Of a stretch of 64,000 nucleotides of DNA, positions 43,659-52,324 are shown in pieces. Under the pieces are notes generated by a model. The model had not been told where the DNA came from and ran no database searches. It worked only from the letters and a program-made list of their open reading frames with translations. Origin of the DNA: Candidatus Nitrosocosmicus agrestis. Its GTDB lineage: Archaea; Thermoproteota; Nitrososphaeria; Nitrososphaerales; Nitrososphaeraceae. How positions within the stretch are numbered: the stretch's first letter is position 1; every line of letters begins with the position of its first letter. The stretch is from NCBI RefSeq assembly GCF_008389435.1, contig NZ_VUYS01000001.1, forward strand, positions 62,001-126,000, written 5' to 3'. The position numbers and the translations under genes are program-made.

Positions 43659-45698
43659 TTATTTCACAGATATCTCTCTTACGCTGAGGTTCTTTATATC
43701 AACGTTAGAAGTTCCGTCCCATCGGAAAGTTACAATTGGACCTCCCCATGAAATCAACTCATCAGGGCTACCTCCACATCTATCACCTTCATCACCAAAG
43801 CCGCCACTGTCGGTATAGCCGAATACCTTCTTCCATTGTCCATTATTATTTTCGTCGACCCAATTCTCTAACTTTACAGCAGGTTTTCCATTTACCACAG
43901 TATTAAACATTATTGCTTTATACCCAATCCATTTGTCCTCCAGATTTCCAGCATTCTTTTGTGCAGGAGTAAATGAATAGCCTCCTGAATGCCATTGCTC
44001 TTTAGCAAACCTTGAACGACCATCCTTGAACAATCCTCCTTTGTAAGCAGTACCTTCGCAAGGTTCATCGGAACTATGATGACCACCATGTGCATACCAA
44101 GTTAAATCAAAGTCAGAATCTGAAGCTGAATTTATTTTAACATATCCTGTTATCTCTAAATTCCTCCAGTCATTCACTGCCTCCATGTACCCATTTTTGG
44201 ACATTTGTTTCTGATCATATGTATTGATATCGTCTTGATGATAACCAGTGCTAGTAAAGACATTCATTCGAACTTTGTCGGAAGTAACCTTCCATGATCC
44301 ATCACTATTCTTCTTAAGTGTTGTTTTGGGATCAAATCTATTATCAGAAGAGGGATTGTTCATATTCATGAACCATTTCTCGCCATTTGGTTTGTCAGGA
44401 TAAATCTTCTTTATTCCGAAAACATCTGTTGCATTGCTTGGATTTGGATCTGTGCCAGGGTTAGGATCTGTGCCAGGGTTAGGATCTGTGCCAGGGTTAG
44501 GATCTGTGGAAGATGGTTTGGAATATGCTCTAAGCTCAGATATAGATGCCCAGTCATTTTCAGTATTACCAAATACTGTAACTCTTATGTATTTTGCCTT
44601 GACATCAGAGCCTTGGATTAAGTATCGCTCATAAGAATTAGTTTGACCGCTGCTTTTGCCCGAAAATAGGGTTGTAAAGCTTGATCCATCCTGAGAAGTA
44701 GAAATCGAGAAGTCATTTACTCTAACATCACCTCTGTGCCAGGCAATATCTACAGCGCATAGTAGATCGTTTTTCTCAAGTTCTATCTGTATATAAGATC
44801 CTTTTCCAAAACCAGACCATCTGGTGTTATAGTTATTGTCTAACACATTTTGAGGAACGTTACTACCATCTTGGCCACTTGCACCTATGCGAGTCACTTT
44901 ATCTTCAGAGCAACCCTCTGGAAGCTGTGAACCGGGGTTAGGATCTGTGCCAGGGTTAGGATCTGTGCCAGGGTTAGGATCTGTGCCAGGGTTAGGATCT
45001 GTGGAAGATGGTTTGGAATATGCTCTAAGCTCAGATATAGATGCCCAGTCATTTTCAGTATTACCAAATACTGTAACTCTTATGTATTTTGCCTTGACAT
45101 CAGAGCCTTGGATTAAGTATCGCTCATAAGAATTAGTTTGACCGCTGCTTTTGCCCGAAAATAGGGTTGTAAAGCTTGATCCATCCTGAGAAGTAGAAAT
45201 CGAGAAGTCATTTACTCTAACATCACCTCTGTGCCAGGCAATATCTACAGCGCATAGTAGATCGTTTTTCTCAAGTTCTATCTGTATATAAGATCCTTTT
45301 CCAAAACCAGACCATCTGGTGTTATAGTTATTGTCTAACACATTTTGAGGAACGTTACTACCATCTTGGCCACTTGCACCTATGCGAGTCACTTTATCTT
45401 CAGAGCAACCCTCTGGAAGCTGTGAACCGGGGTTAGGATCTGTGCCAGGGTTAGGATCTGTGCCAGGGTTAGGATCTGTGCCAGGGTTAGGATCTGTGCC
45501 AGGGTCAGGGTTAGGCCAAGGCCAAGGCCATGAATTACCACCATTGCCAGGGTTGGAAACACCGCCTAAGTATCCTCCAATGATATCGCTTAGGCTAATA
45601 CTAGCATACGCATTTAGAGCTAAGTTTGATAAGCCAGGCGTTGAAAGAATTAAAGTTAACGACAAGAATAGATACAAAAAGTTATTATATTTTCTCAT
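43659..45698 (-). CDS. Secreted repeat protein with two identical F5/8C (discoidin) domains
   Basis: A 679-residue exported protein. A signal peptide (about 8-32) is followed by a Gly/Pro/Trp segment and a TDPNPG repeat linker. Then come F5/8 type C domain 1, a linker, an identical F5/8C domain 2, and a third TDPNPG linker. A roughly 240-residue C-terminal beta domain (EKWFMNMNNP, LTWYAHGGHH, FRWDGTSNVDIKNLSV) resembles lyase-like or lectin folds. F5/8C domains bind carbohydrates, so cell-surface polysaccharide binding is likely. The two middle units come from a 495-bp tandem duplication. A Shine-Dalgarno (GGAGGT) lies 10 nt before the ATG. Confidence 0.85.
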   Translation of the reverse strand: MRKYNNFLYLFLSLTLILSTPGLSNLALNAYASISLSDIIGGYLGGVSNPGNGGNSWPWPWPNPDPGTDPNPGTDPNPGTDPNPGTDPNPGSQLPEGCSEDKVTRIGASGQDGSNVPQNVLDNNYNTRWSGFGKGSYIQIELEKNDLLCAVDIAWHRGDVRVNDFSISTSQDGSSFTTLFSGKSSGQTNSYERYLIQGSDVKAKYIRVTVFGNTENDWASISELRAYSKPSSTDPNPGTDPNPGTDPNPGTDPNPGSQLPEGCSEDKVTRIGASGQDGSNVPQNVLDNNYNTRWSGFGKGSYIQIELEKNDLLCAVDIAWHRGDVRVNDFSISTSQDGSSFTTLFSGKSSGQTNSYERYLIQGSDVKAKYIRVTVFGNTENDWASISELRAYSKPSSTDPNPGTDPNPGTDPNPGTDPNPSNATDVFGIKKIYPDKPNGEKWFMNMNNPSSDNRFDPKTTLKKNSDGSWKVTSDKVRMNVFTSTGYHQDDINTYDQKQMSKNGYMEAVNDWRNLEITGYVKINSASDSDFDLTWYAHGGHHSSDEPCEGTAYKGGLFKDGRSRFAKEQWHSGGYSFTPAQKNAGNLEDKWIGYKAIMFNTVVNGKPAVKLENWVDENNNGQWKKVFGYTDSGGFGDEGDRCGGSPDELISWGGPIVTFRWDGTSNVDIKNLSVREISVK
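44446..45498. repeat. 495-bp tandem duplication inside the F5/8C protein gene
   Basis: Bases 44446-45003 recur at 44941-45498, an offset of 495 bp (165 codons). I could find no difference between the copies by reading them side by side. Each unit holds one F5/8C domain and one linker made of 18-bp ggatctgtgccagggtta units (TDPNPG on the coding strand). The homology of the linkers explains how the duplication arose. Confidence 0.9.
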
Positions 45699-45708
45699 TT
45701 ACTTTCAT

Positions 45709-45714
45709 ACCTCC
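45709..45714 (-). promoter_or_regulatory. Shine-Dalgarno of the F5/8C protein gene
   Basis: Minus-strand GGAGGT, 10 nt before the ATG. Most genes here have short or no leaders, so this strong site is unusual and fixes the start. Confidence 0.6.
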
Positions 45715-46016
45715 ATTAAATTGGTTATTTCCTTGTAAACTCAAAACATTTTCAATAACTAAAAGTGCATTAACTATGCTCATTTCAAAAAATAAAGAGA
45801 ATTTAATATTTATGAGACGCTTGTTTTTATTATTAAAAAAACATAATGTACTTAGTCATTGCAGTTTGGTAATTAATAATTTATATCGAAATTATACTCC
45901 CCAAATTTTACTATAATTTATAGCATAAGATAAACTTATTAAATAAAATTATATAAAATTTTATTACAAATTACAACATATTTCATAAATATCAACACCC
46001 GTTATATAAATCAGAG
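45715..46016. other. Divergent intergenic region
   Basis: About 300 nt of very AT-rich sequence between two divergently transcribed secreted-protein genes. Candidate TATA elements (ttatataaaa at about 45949-45958 and tatataaa at 46003-46010) face the plus-strand gene. Short frames here lack coding character. Confidence 0.5.
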
Positions 46017-46946
46017 TTGTTTCAATATCTTAGAATTAATAACGTTGTAATCTTAAGCGCTCTTGTAGTTTTTCTTATGGGTTATGCTGCCATTATTTCG
46101 AATACAACCGGAACAGCATCAGCAGCACCAAATGATATTCCAAAAGTGAGTTTTAATCATAATGGAGGAATTACTGATATGACCCCCATCTTAACTGTAA
46201 AGGATAAGATCTTGACAAAGTTGGGACATCCCGAGGATGAACAGAGTGCCGAATATAAGAGCCTAATCTATGCAGTACACAGAGGTGACAGCTTATCTTT
46301 TAACTTTGACAAAGAACCATCGCAAGTAGATGCTTTTCTAATAGATTATGAAACAGATTATAGTACCCTTTGGGCATTGGCAAAGACTGAAACAGGAGAA
46401 TATAGTGCTAATACACCATCACCAGGGCTTTACAATTTAGAGGTTCATGCGATATACCCTGATGGAGAATATGTTTCCTATTCAAAGCTAATTAATGTAG
46501 TTGATAACGATATAAACTTACTAAGTTTGACTCCAAAGTCGAATTTATGTGGAAATGAACTGTCGATTGATAAATTAACAGCAATGGGAAGTCCCGCCAA
46601 TGGTGTTTTTAATCAGATTATAAACCAGCCTTTGATGAAGGGACTATCTTTTGGTATAGTGGACGAATTGAACATCCAGTTGCCAGATACCAAGAATGTT
46701 TGTGGGTTCCAGCTTGGATTGAAAAATTCACAAAACGATATTAATTTCTTTGCAGTTCAAAGTTCTGACGATGGTTCAATATATTCAGACCCCATAGTCT
46801 TTTCGAATACAGGATTCAGTGGAGAAATGCCAGAGAAGTATATTTACCCATCTTCCGTTGAAGCCAAATTCTTAAAGATTATTCCGCTGGGCAGCACTTT
46901 AGAAAAGGGTCTTGGAGTAACAGGCTTCAAGTTATTTGGACATTAA
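46017..46946 (+). CDS. Secreted two-domain beta protein
   Basis: A 309-residue exported protein starting at TTG. The signal is IINNVVILSALVVFLMGYA-like, with cleavage near ASA-AP. Residues about 45-165 form a first beta-rich domain (SFNFDKEPSQVDAFLIDY, GLYNLEVHAIYPDGEYV). About 175-309 form a second domain (NVCGFQLGLKNSQND, FAVQSSDDGSIYSDPI, AKFLKIIPLGS) that resembles the F5/8C domains of the divergent neighbour, with a Cys pair. A surface carbohydrate-binding or adhesion role is inferred. Confidence 0.65.
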   Translation: MFQYLRINNVVILSALVVFLMGYAAIISNTTGTASAAPNDIPKVSFNHNGGITDMTPILTVKDKILTKLGHPEDEQSAEYKSLIYAVHRGDSLSFNFDKEPSQVDAFLIDYETDYSTLWALAKTETGEYSANTPSPGLYNLEVHAIYPDGEYVSYSKLINVVDNDINLLSLTPKSNLCGNELSIDKLTAMGSPANGVFNQIINQPLMKGLSFGIVDELNIQLPDTKNVCGFQLGLKNSQNDINFFAVQSSDDGSIYSDPIVFSNTGFSGEMPEKYIYPSSVEAKFLKIIPLGSTLEKGLGVTGFKLFGH

Positions 46947-46955
46947 CTCAATCTT

Positions 46956-46980
46956 AAAAAAACCCCATAATTTTTTATTT
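46956..46980. terminator. Bidirectional terminator between convergent genes
   Basis: A run of seven A and a run of six T stand 8 nt apart in the 34-nt gap, giving a T-run to each converging transcript. Confidence 0.55.
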
Positions 46981-47451
46981 TTATATTTCTATTATAAAAT
47001 CAATTTCCACAGGAGAATTCAGTGGTAAGCTATTTACGCCAACTGCTACCCTGGTGTGTCTCCCGATCTCCCCAAAGATTTCATTTAGAAAATCGGACGC
47101 TCCATTCAGTACTTTTGGATGATCAGTAAAACTTTCATCACAATTAACATAGCCAGTTATTTTAACGATCCTTTTTACTTTTTCCAAATCTCCAATCAAA
47201 TTTTTTAGGATTGATAAAGCGTTTACACAACAAACCTTGCAAGCTTTTTGAGCATCTTCGATAGAAAGCTGTGTTCCCACCTTACCCTTGAATTGAAGCT
47301 CATTAGCTGTAGATTCAAGATTGATAGGAATTTGGCCTGAAATAAATACCAGATTGCCAACTCGAACATATGGAATGTATGAACCAAGGGCTTTTGGTTT
47401 TGTATTTGGCATAACAAAGTTTAAGGATTCAATTTTTTCTTCAGGAGTCAT
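46981..47451 (-). CDS. RidA/YjgF/YER057c family protein
   Basis: A 156-residue RidA-family protein. It has VGNLVFISGQIP near residue 35, a central helix (EDAQKACKVCCVNALSILKN), and the C-terminal GRHTRVAVGVNSLPLNSPVEIDFI. R134 there corresponds to the arginine that binds the substrate carboxylate in RidA. The family hydrolyses reactive enamine and imine intermediates from PLP enzymes. It is slightly longer than canonical RidA (about 130), as in the subgroup with an N-terminal extension, so the exact activity is uncertain. Confidence 0.85.
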   Translation of the reverse strand: MTPEEKIESLNFVMPNTKPKALGSYIPYVRVGNLVFISGQIPINLESTANELQFKGKVGTQLSIEDAQKACKVCCVNALSILKNLIGDLEKVKRIVKITGYVNCDESFTDHPKVLNGASDFLNEIFGEIGRHTRVAVGVNSLPLNSPVEIDFIIEI

Positions 47452-47533
47452 AAGTTAATATTAATTAGTTAGAATTAAAATGTAACCTTTAGATTCAGTA
47501 ACCTTTTTAATATCTCTTTATTTTGTTGTAATT

Positions 47534-48244
47534 ATGTCAAAAGAGAATGACCTTCCAAAACTTCCGGGAAAAAAAAGGAAAATAGGTACTATAGGTTACT
47601 CTTTGATAGTAATTGGCTTATCATTGTTAGGCGTTTATATATTGTGGGCCTCATTTGGTCACATAGGCCCTTCTTTTTCCGCTGACGTTTTAAATTTGCA
47701 GCAATCAACGCTACGAGCTCAGTATCATCTACCAGAACAACCAATCATAACCGATCCAACCGAGTTACAAACACCTCCTTCATTGCGTCAATTCTTGGGC
47801 GATAATGCAACAAGCGCATCAAATGCAACAAGCGCATCAAATGCAACAAGCGCATCAAATGCAACAAGCGCATCAAATGCAACAAGCGCATCAAATGCAA
47901 CAAGCGCATCAAATGCAACAAGCGCATCCGGTTCAGGAAATACACAAGTGTCAATAGTTTCAGGAGCTTCAACATTAACAGACACAGCATTCAATCCAAA
48001 TCCTGTTGAGATCAGTGTAGGACAAACGGTTGTTTGGACAAATGATGATGCAGCATTTCATACAGTTACATCCGGTAAGGTTGGCGAAGCTGATGCAGGC
48101 AAGGCATTTGACTCAGGTTTAACAGGAGCCACTGCATTAACAAGCAAAGGAAAAACATTTGAGCATACTTTTGACTCGGCCGGAGAATATCCCTATTTCT
48201 GTACTTTGCACCCAGGAATGGTAGGGACTGTAGTAGTAAGTTAA
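47534..48244 (+). CDS. Membrane-anchored cupredoxin (plastocyanin-like) with NATSAS repeat linker
   Basis: A 236-residue protein. A basic N-terminus and one membrane segment (about 20-45) anchor it outside the cell. A linker with seven NATSAS units (residues 91-132) follows, each an Asn-Ala-Thr glycosylation sequon. The C-terminal blue-copper domain (about 140-236) has ligands H176, C223, H226 and M229 (FCTLHPGM). Such cupredoxins are thought to carry electrons in thaumarchaeal respiration. The linker probably serves as a glycosylated spacer. Confidence 0.88.
   Translation: MSKENDLPKLPGKKRKIGTIGYSLIVIGLSLLGVYILWASFGHIGPSFSADVLNLQQSTLRAQYHLPEQPIITDPTELQTPPSLRQFLGDNATSASNATSASNATSASNATSASNATSASNATSASNATSASGSGNTQVSIVSGASTLTDTAFNPNPVEISVGQTVVWTNDDAAFHTVTSGKVGEADAGKAFDSGLTGATALTSKGKTFEHTFDSAGEYPYFCTLHPGMVGTVVVS
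47804..47929 (+). repeat. 18-bp tandem repeat (7 copies) encoding NATSAS
   Basis: Seven contiguous in-frame copies of aatgcaacaagcgcatca, identical except for the last base of the final copy. The perfect identity points to recent slippage or active homogenisation. Confidence 0.9.
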
Positions 48245-48481
48245 CCAAATCCACATATCTTTTCAAAATAAGTTTTTAAACCAAAGACATTTCTTTGAAA
48301 ATCAATTAGATATACACCTTAACCCACATTCAATAAGAATTCAACATACAGGACTTGTATTTTTGTTCATTTTTTGGGAAACATAATAAAATATAACCCA
48401 TTTCAAAATCAGAAAACTCCAATTCAATCTCAAAAGAATGTACTATAAATACACAGCATATTCAATCTGGTATATATTATT

Positions 48482-50596
48482 ATGAATGGTCACAATAGTG
48501 AAAGAAAACCCAACTCATTATTGAAAGAAAGTAGTCCATATCTATTGCAACATGCTTATAATCCAGTAAAATGGCTTGCGTGGAATGATGATGCTCTCAA
48601 ACTAGCAAAGAAAGAGGACAAACCCATATTTCTGAGTATTGGTTATAGTTCATGCCACTGGTGTCACGTAATGGCACATGAATCGTTTGAAGATGAAGAG
48701 ATAGCCAACATTATGAATGAAAAATTCATTAATATCAAAGTCGATAGAGAAGAAAGACCAGATATTGATGACATATACCAAAGAGCATGCCAGCTAGTGA
48801 ATGGCAATGGAGGTTGGCCTCTCTCCGTATTTCTGACTCCAGATTTAAAGCCATTTTACGTTGGTACATATTTTCCAAAAGAAAGTAGGTATGGTATGCC
48901 AGGTTTTGGACAAATCTTAAATCAGATTTCCCAAGCATATTCGCAGAAAAAAAGTGATATTTCCAAAACCACAAATGAGTTTGTTGAAGCACTAGTAAAA
49001 ACATCTACTGACGTGTCACTTAACAAACAGAATGAAATAGACAAGACTGTTTTGGATGAAGCCGCTCTCAGCTTACTCCAAATGGCAGATTTTGTACACG
49101 GAGGTTTTGGAATGTCACCAAAATTTCCTAATGTTTCTAATCTACTTTTCTTATTACGATATTATCATATTTCTGGAATTGAAAAGTTCAAAGACTTTGT
49201 AACCTTAACCTGTGAAAAAATAATTTTTGGTGGAATTCACGATCATTTAGGAGGGGGATTCTCACGTTACTCAACTGATCAAAAATGGCTGGTACCACAT
49301 TTCGAGAAGATGTTATACGATAACGCACTACTAGTCTTACTATTCTGTGAAATGTACCAAATTTCCAAAGAGGAAATTTTCAAAGAGACAGTAGTAAAGA
49401 CTTTAAACTATATTTTAAGAGATTTAACAAATAATGAATCAGTATTTCTTTCGGCAGAGGATGCAGATTCTGAGGGAGAAGAAGGAAAATTCTACATATG
49501 GTCAAAAAGGGAAATAAATTCAGAGATAAAAATACCATTGCATCGAGAAGTTTTTTGTGAATACTTTGATGTTTCTGAAGCTGGCAATTTTGAAGGTAAA
49601 AACATTCTTAACATAAAGAATTCAGTTCAAAGTTTAGCCAAAAGATATGGGTTGACAATAGAGGAAATAAAAGAAATAATTAACCAGAATTCTGCGAAGC
49701 TTTTTTCAGTAAGGGAGCATAGAGTGAGGCCCCAGAAGGATGATAAAACAATTTTAGCATGGAATGCATTGGCAATATCTGCTTTCATCAAAGGATTCAA
49801 AATAACAGATAAAGAAAATTATCTTGAAGCTGCATCCAATGCAATTGATTTTATTGAAAATAAACTTAAATCAAATAGCAAATATCTTTTCCGAATTTAC
49901 AAAAATGGCCAAGCCAAAATTCCGGCTTATTTAGACGACTATGCTTTTTATGTCAACGCTTTGCTAGATATGTCCGAGGTAAAAACAAGTACACGGTACA
50001 TAGACCTAGCCATGACCTATTCAGATTTTGTACTCGAACATTTTTGGGATAAAGAAGAAAGTAATTTTTATTATACTTCAGATATGCACGAAAGTCTTCT
50101 TCTTAGAACCAAAATATTATACGATCTAGCAATTCCCAGCGGAAATTCATTATTTGTGTCAAATTTGATCCGTCTATATCACATTACTGGAAAAGTAAAC
50201 TACATTGTTGTAGCTGAGAAAATGATAAAGAACTCCATTTCAGCCGCATTGGATAACCCCTTTGGATTTGGTTGGTTATTATCGTCAAGTTATTTGTTTG
50301 TCAAAAAAATGACAGAAATTACTATTTTTTCTAACAAAAATTCGTATCCAAACATTGCTAGAGAATTAAATAAAAAATTCATACCAAACGGGCTATTTGC
50401 AGTGGTAAATGGGAAAGGAGCAAGTGAATTAGAAAAATATAGTCTTTTCAAAGACAAAACTTTGATTAGATCAAAATTGGAGAAAGATTCTGTAATGGTA
50501 TGCAAAGAACTCGTATGTTCTCAACCATTGACAGATTTGAAAAAAATAGAGGAAGTATTATCGTCAGCAAATACGTTAAAAGAAAGAATTAAATAA
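48482..50596 (+). CDS. Thioredoxin-domain protein of the YyaL/SPATA20 (DUF255) family
   Basis: A 704-residue cytoplasmic protein. The N-terminal thioredoxin-like domain has SSCHWCHVMAHESFED with CxxC at 58-61, and a typical VDREERPDID. An (alpha/alpha)6-barrel-like region follows (GGIHDHLGGGFSRYSTD, WLVPHFEKMLYDNA, SAEDADSEGEEGKFYIW, DDKTILAWNALAISA). These match the family throughout. The function is not firmly known; a redox or sugar-epimerase-like role has been suggested from the fold. Length is normal. Confidence 0.92.
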   Translation: MNGHNSERKPNSLLKESSPYLLQHAYNPVKWLAWNDDALKLAKKEDKPIFLSIGYSSCHWCHVMAHESFEDEEIANIMNEKFINIKVDREERPDIDDIYQRACQLVNGNGGWPLSVFLTPDLKPFYVGTYFPKESRYGMPGFGQILNQISQAYSQKKSDISKTTNEFVEALVKTSTDVSLNKQNEIDKTVLDEAALSLLQMADFVHGGFGMSPKFPNVSNLLFLLRYYHISGIEKFKDFVTLTCEKIIFGGIHDHLGGGFSRYSTDQKWLVPHFEKMLYDNALLVLLFCEMYQISKEEIFKETVVKTLNYILRDLTNNESVFLSAEDADSEGEEGKFYIWSKREINSEIKIPLHREVFCEYFDVSEAGNFEGKNILNIKNSVQSLAKRYGLTIEEIKEIINQNSAKLFSVREHRVRPQKDDKTILAWNALAISAFIKGFKITDKENYLEAASNAIDFIENKLKSNSKYLFRIYKNGQAKIPAYLDDYAFYVNALLDMSEVKTSTRYIDLAMTYSDFVLEHFWDKEESNFYYTSDMHESLLLRTKILYDLAIPSGNSLFVSNLIRLYHITGKVNYIVVAEKMIKNSISAALDNPFGFGWLLSSSYLFVKKMTEITIFSNKNSYPNIARELNKKFIPNGLFAVVNGKGASELEKYSLFKDKTLIRSKLEKDSVMVCKELVCSQPLTDLKKIEEVLSSANTLKERIK

Positions 50597-50621
50597 AAAA
50601 ATTTTTCAGTTATATCATCCA

Positions 50622-51473
50622 GTGTTGATTCCTGTAAAATTTGGCTTTTTTTTCATATTTGGACTGAGTTTATTCTTAGCTCCCATGCTTATTGAAAACA
50701 TCTTTGCTCAGTTAGAACAACCTTCAGATAATTATGATGCAGCGAAATCATCCAGTGATGAAGCACTTTCATTAATTGATTCATTGAAAGGAGCGGGCTT
50801 GCTCAATTCAGTAGTTGAAGATATGCAGAATATTTCGTATCCCACATTAAACCAGACATCAAACAATCAAAGTGATGGCGCAGGAACGTTAGACTCATTA
50901 AGTTTTCTGCTTCCACCCAACAATTCATCTAACAATACCAGTGAATTATCAACCACGATTAATTCAACGAGTTTAAATCAGAACCAAACTGATAGCAGCA
51001 ACACTATTAGAAGTAGTAGTAGTAGTAATGCTAATAATAGCAATATTGATAATGATAAGAATGGAAATACAACTAGCAATACGAATTTACAAAATATGCA
51101 ATCAATGATTGTCACACCTTATCCGATGACAATATCATCAGGAGATTATGTACCGCTATATAGTTCGATGCCATTAAAGATTGAGAGCGGTAATATTTTA
51201 GCAAAACTTCCTTGTAATTCAACCAGTCCGTTAGTGCAAATAGTTGGTACATCTGCTGATAACAACATATTTCCCATAAACCTGAATCAGATTGCTAATT
51301 TCTCCAAAACAGGAAGCATGTGTATATATCAGTCAATTATTCCAGATGATTTATCCAATTTACTTTACTCACATACGCTAACCAATATCTATCTATACAA
51401 TCCTCTTGATTTCCCGATCGATGTTCCTACAACAACATCAATTTTTATTGGAATTCATAAACTATCTACTTGA
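50622..51473 (+). CDS. Secreted Asn/Ser-rich protein, heavily sequon-bearing
   Basis: A 283-residue exported protein starting at GTG, 26 nt after the YyaL-family gene. The signal peptide has FGFFFIFGLSLFLAPML, with cleavage near IFAQ. The mid-region (about 75-165) is low complexity, Asn/Ser/Thr rich, and dense in N-x-S/T sites. The C-terminal part (about 170-283) is beta-rich with two cysteines (LPCNSTS and GSMCIYQ). The family is not recognised. The sequon density suggests a target of AglB. Confidence 0.6.
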   Translation: MLIPVKFGFFFIFGLSLFLAPMLIENIFAQLEQPSDNYDAAKSSSDEALSLIDSLKGAGLLNSVVEDMQNISYPTLNQTSNNQSDGAGTLDSLSFLLPPNNSSNNTSELSTTINSTSLNQNQTDSSNTIRSSSSSNANNSNIDNDKNGNTTSNTNLQNMQSMIVTPYPMTISSGDYVPLYSSMPLKIESGNILAKLPCNSTSPLVQIVGTSADNNIFPINLNQIANFSKTGSMCIYQSIIPDDLSNLLYSHTLTNIYLYNPLDFPIDVPTTTSIFIGIHKLST

Positions 51474-51479
51474 TGAACA

Positions 51480-51788
51480 TCATATGGAATACATTATCCC
51501 ACCTGAAACGATAGGAATAGACTCCAAATTTGAAAGTTCTTTAATGCGAGCAATAATTGCATTGAACCACAGACTATCGATGCCCTGACTCCAAATGGTT
51601 ATTTTCTTGTAATCTCGTTCTTTCCCTTCGTGAAAAAAACCCTTACAATCTTCGACAGTCATGTTATTATACTTTTGACTTATTTCTTCAACAGCTAATT
51701 TTGCCTCTGACGGTAAATATAATATAGTCAGTGTTGGATATGGAATTGTATCTGCAGAAGTAGAAGATGATGATGCATCGTTAGCCAT
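51480..51788 (-). CDS. Small soluble protein of unknown function
   Basis: A 102-residue protein. A Ser-rich start (NDASSSSTSADT) is followed by a compact alpha/beta part (TLTILYLPSEAKLAVEEISQKY) with WSQGIDSLWFNAIIARIKEL near the end. One Cys is present. The family is not recognised. It is convergent with the upstream secreted-protein gene and divergent from the DUF6659-like gene. Confidence 0.55.
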   Translation of the reverse strand: MANDASSSSTSADTIPYPTLTILYLPSEAKLAVEEISQKYNNMTVEDCKGFFHEGKERDYKKITIWSQGIDSLWFNAIIARIKELSNLESIPIVSGGIMYSI

Positions 51789-51899
51789 GGTTGTATTTCA
51801 TTTTGGACTTATATGATGATTTCGTTGGGGAATTATGGAATTTGATATTTAAATCGAAAATTCATAAAGCCCATACGTTTATTGAAATAATGTATAAAG

Positions 51900-52277
51900 A
51901 TGAAGGCAGATCAATTCACAAAAAGCATACTTGATTTAAACGAGGGCATTTTATTTAGCGGAATAATTGAAAAATCTGGTCACTTAAATTATAGCCATCA
52001 AAAAGATAATGCTTTAGATAAATATCTAAAGGGAAGAAATGCAGAATTAATTATTTCTGAATCTGCATATGTAACAGATCTTAGAAAGGGATTTTCAAAC
52101 TCATTTGGAAACTTGACATCTATTTGCTATGAATATAGTTCACTTAAAATATTAACCATACCGGTGAAAGACCACATGTTATTCTTAATGATTGAGAAAG
52201 ATACTGATACAAACACCATAACAAAAAAAGTTCAGGAAGTAATCAATTCAACCAAGGAACTTGATTTGTATTCATAG
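51900..52277 (+). CDS. DUF6659-like small protein (paralogue of the one near 43 kb)
   Basis: A 125-residue protein with the same order of elements as the 122-residue protein at 43 kb: helix FTKSILDLNEGILF, strand SGIIEKSGHL, helix NAELIISESAYVTDLRKGF, strands TSICYEYSSLKILTIPV and MLFLMIEKD, and a C-terminal helix. The two are distant paralogues. The function is unknown. It has its own ATG start in an AT-rich region. Confidence 0.6.
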   Translation: MKADQFTKSILDLNEGILFSGIIEKSGHLNYSHQKDNALDKYLKGRNAELIISESAYVTDLRKGFSNSFGNLTSICYEYSSLKILTIPVKDHMLFLMIEKDTDTNTITKKVQEVINSTKELDLYS

Positions 52278-52324
52278 GTATACAGTCAAAAAATAGGAAA
52301 TATTCATACATCAATCAATAGGTA

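Noticed and set aside
44434-45738. Plus-strand frames with PGLGSV repeats opposite the F5/8C gene
   Set aside because: They are shadows of the TDPNPG linkers. The minus strand has signal peptide, known domains and a Shine-Dalgarno.
47745-47994. Minus-strand frames reading VAFDAL or RLLHLM repeats
   Set aside because: They are produced by the NATSAS array read on the wrong strand. The cupredoxin frame explains the region.
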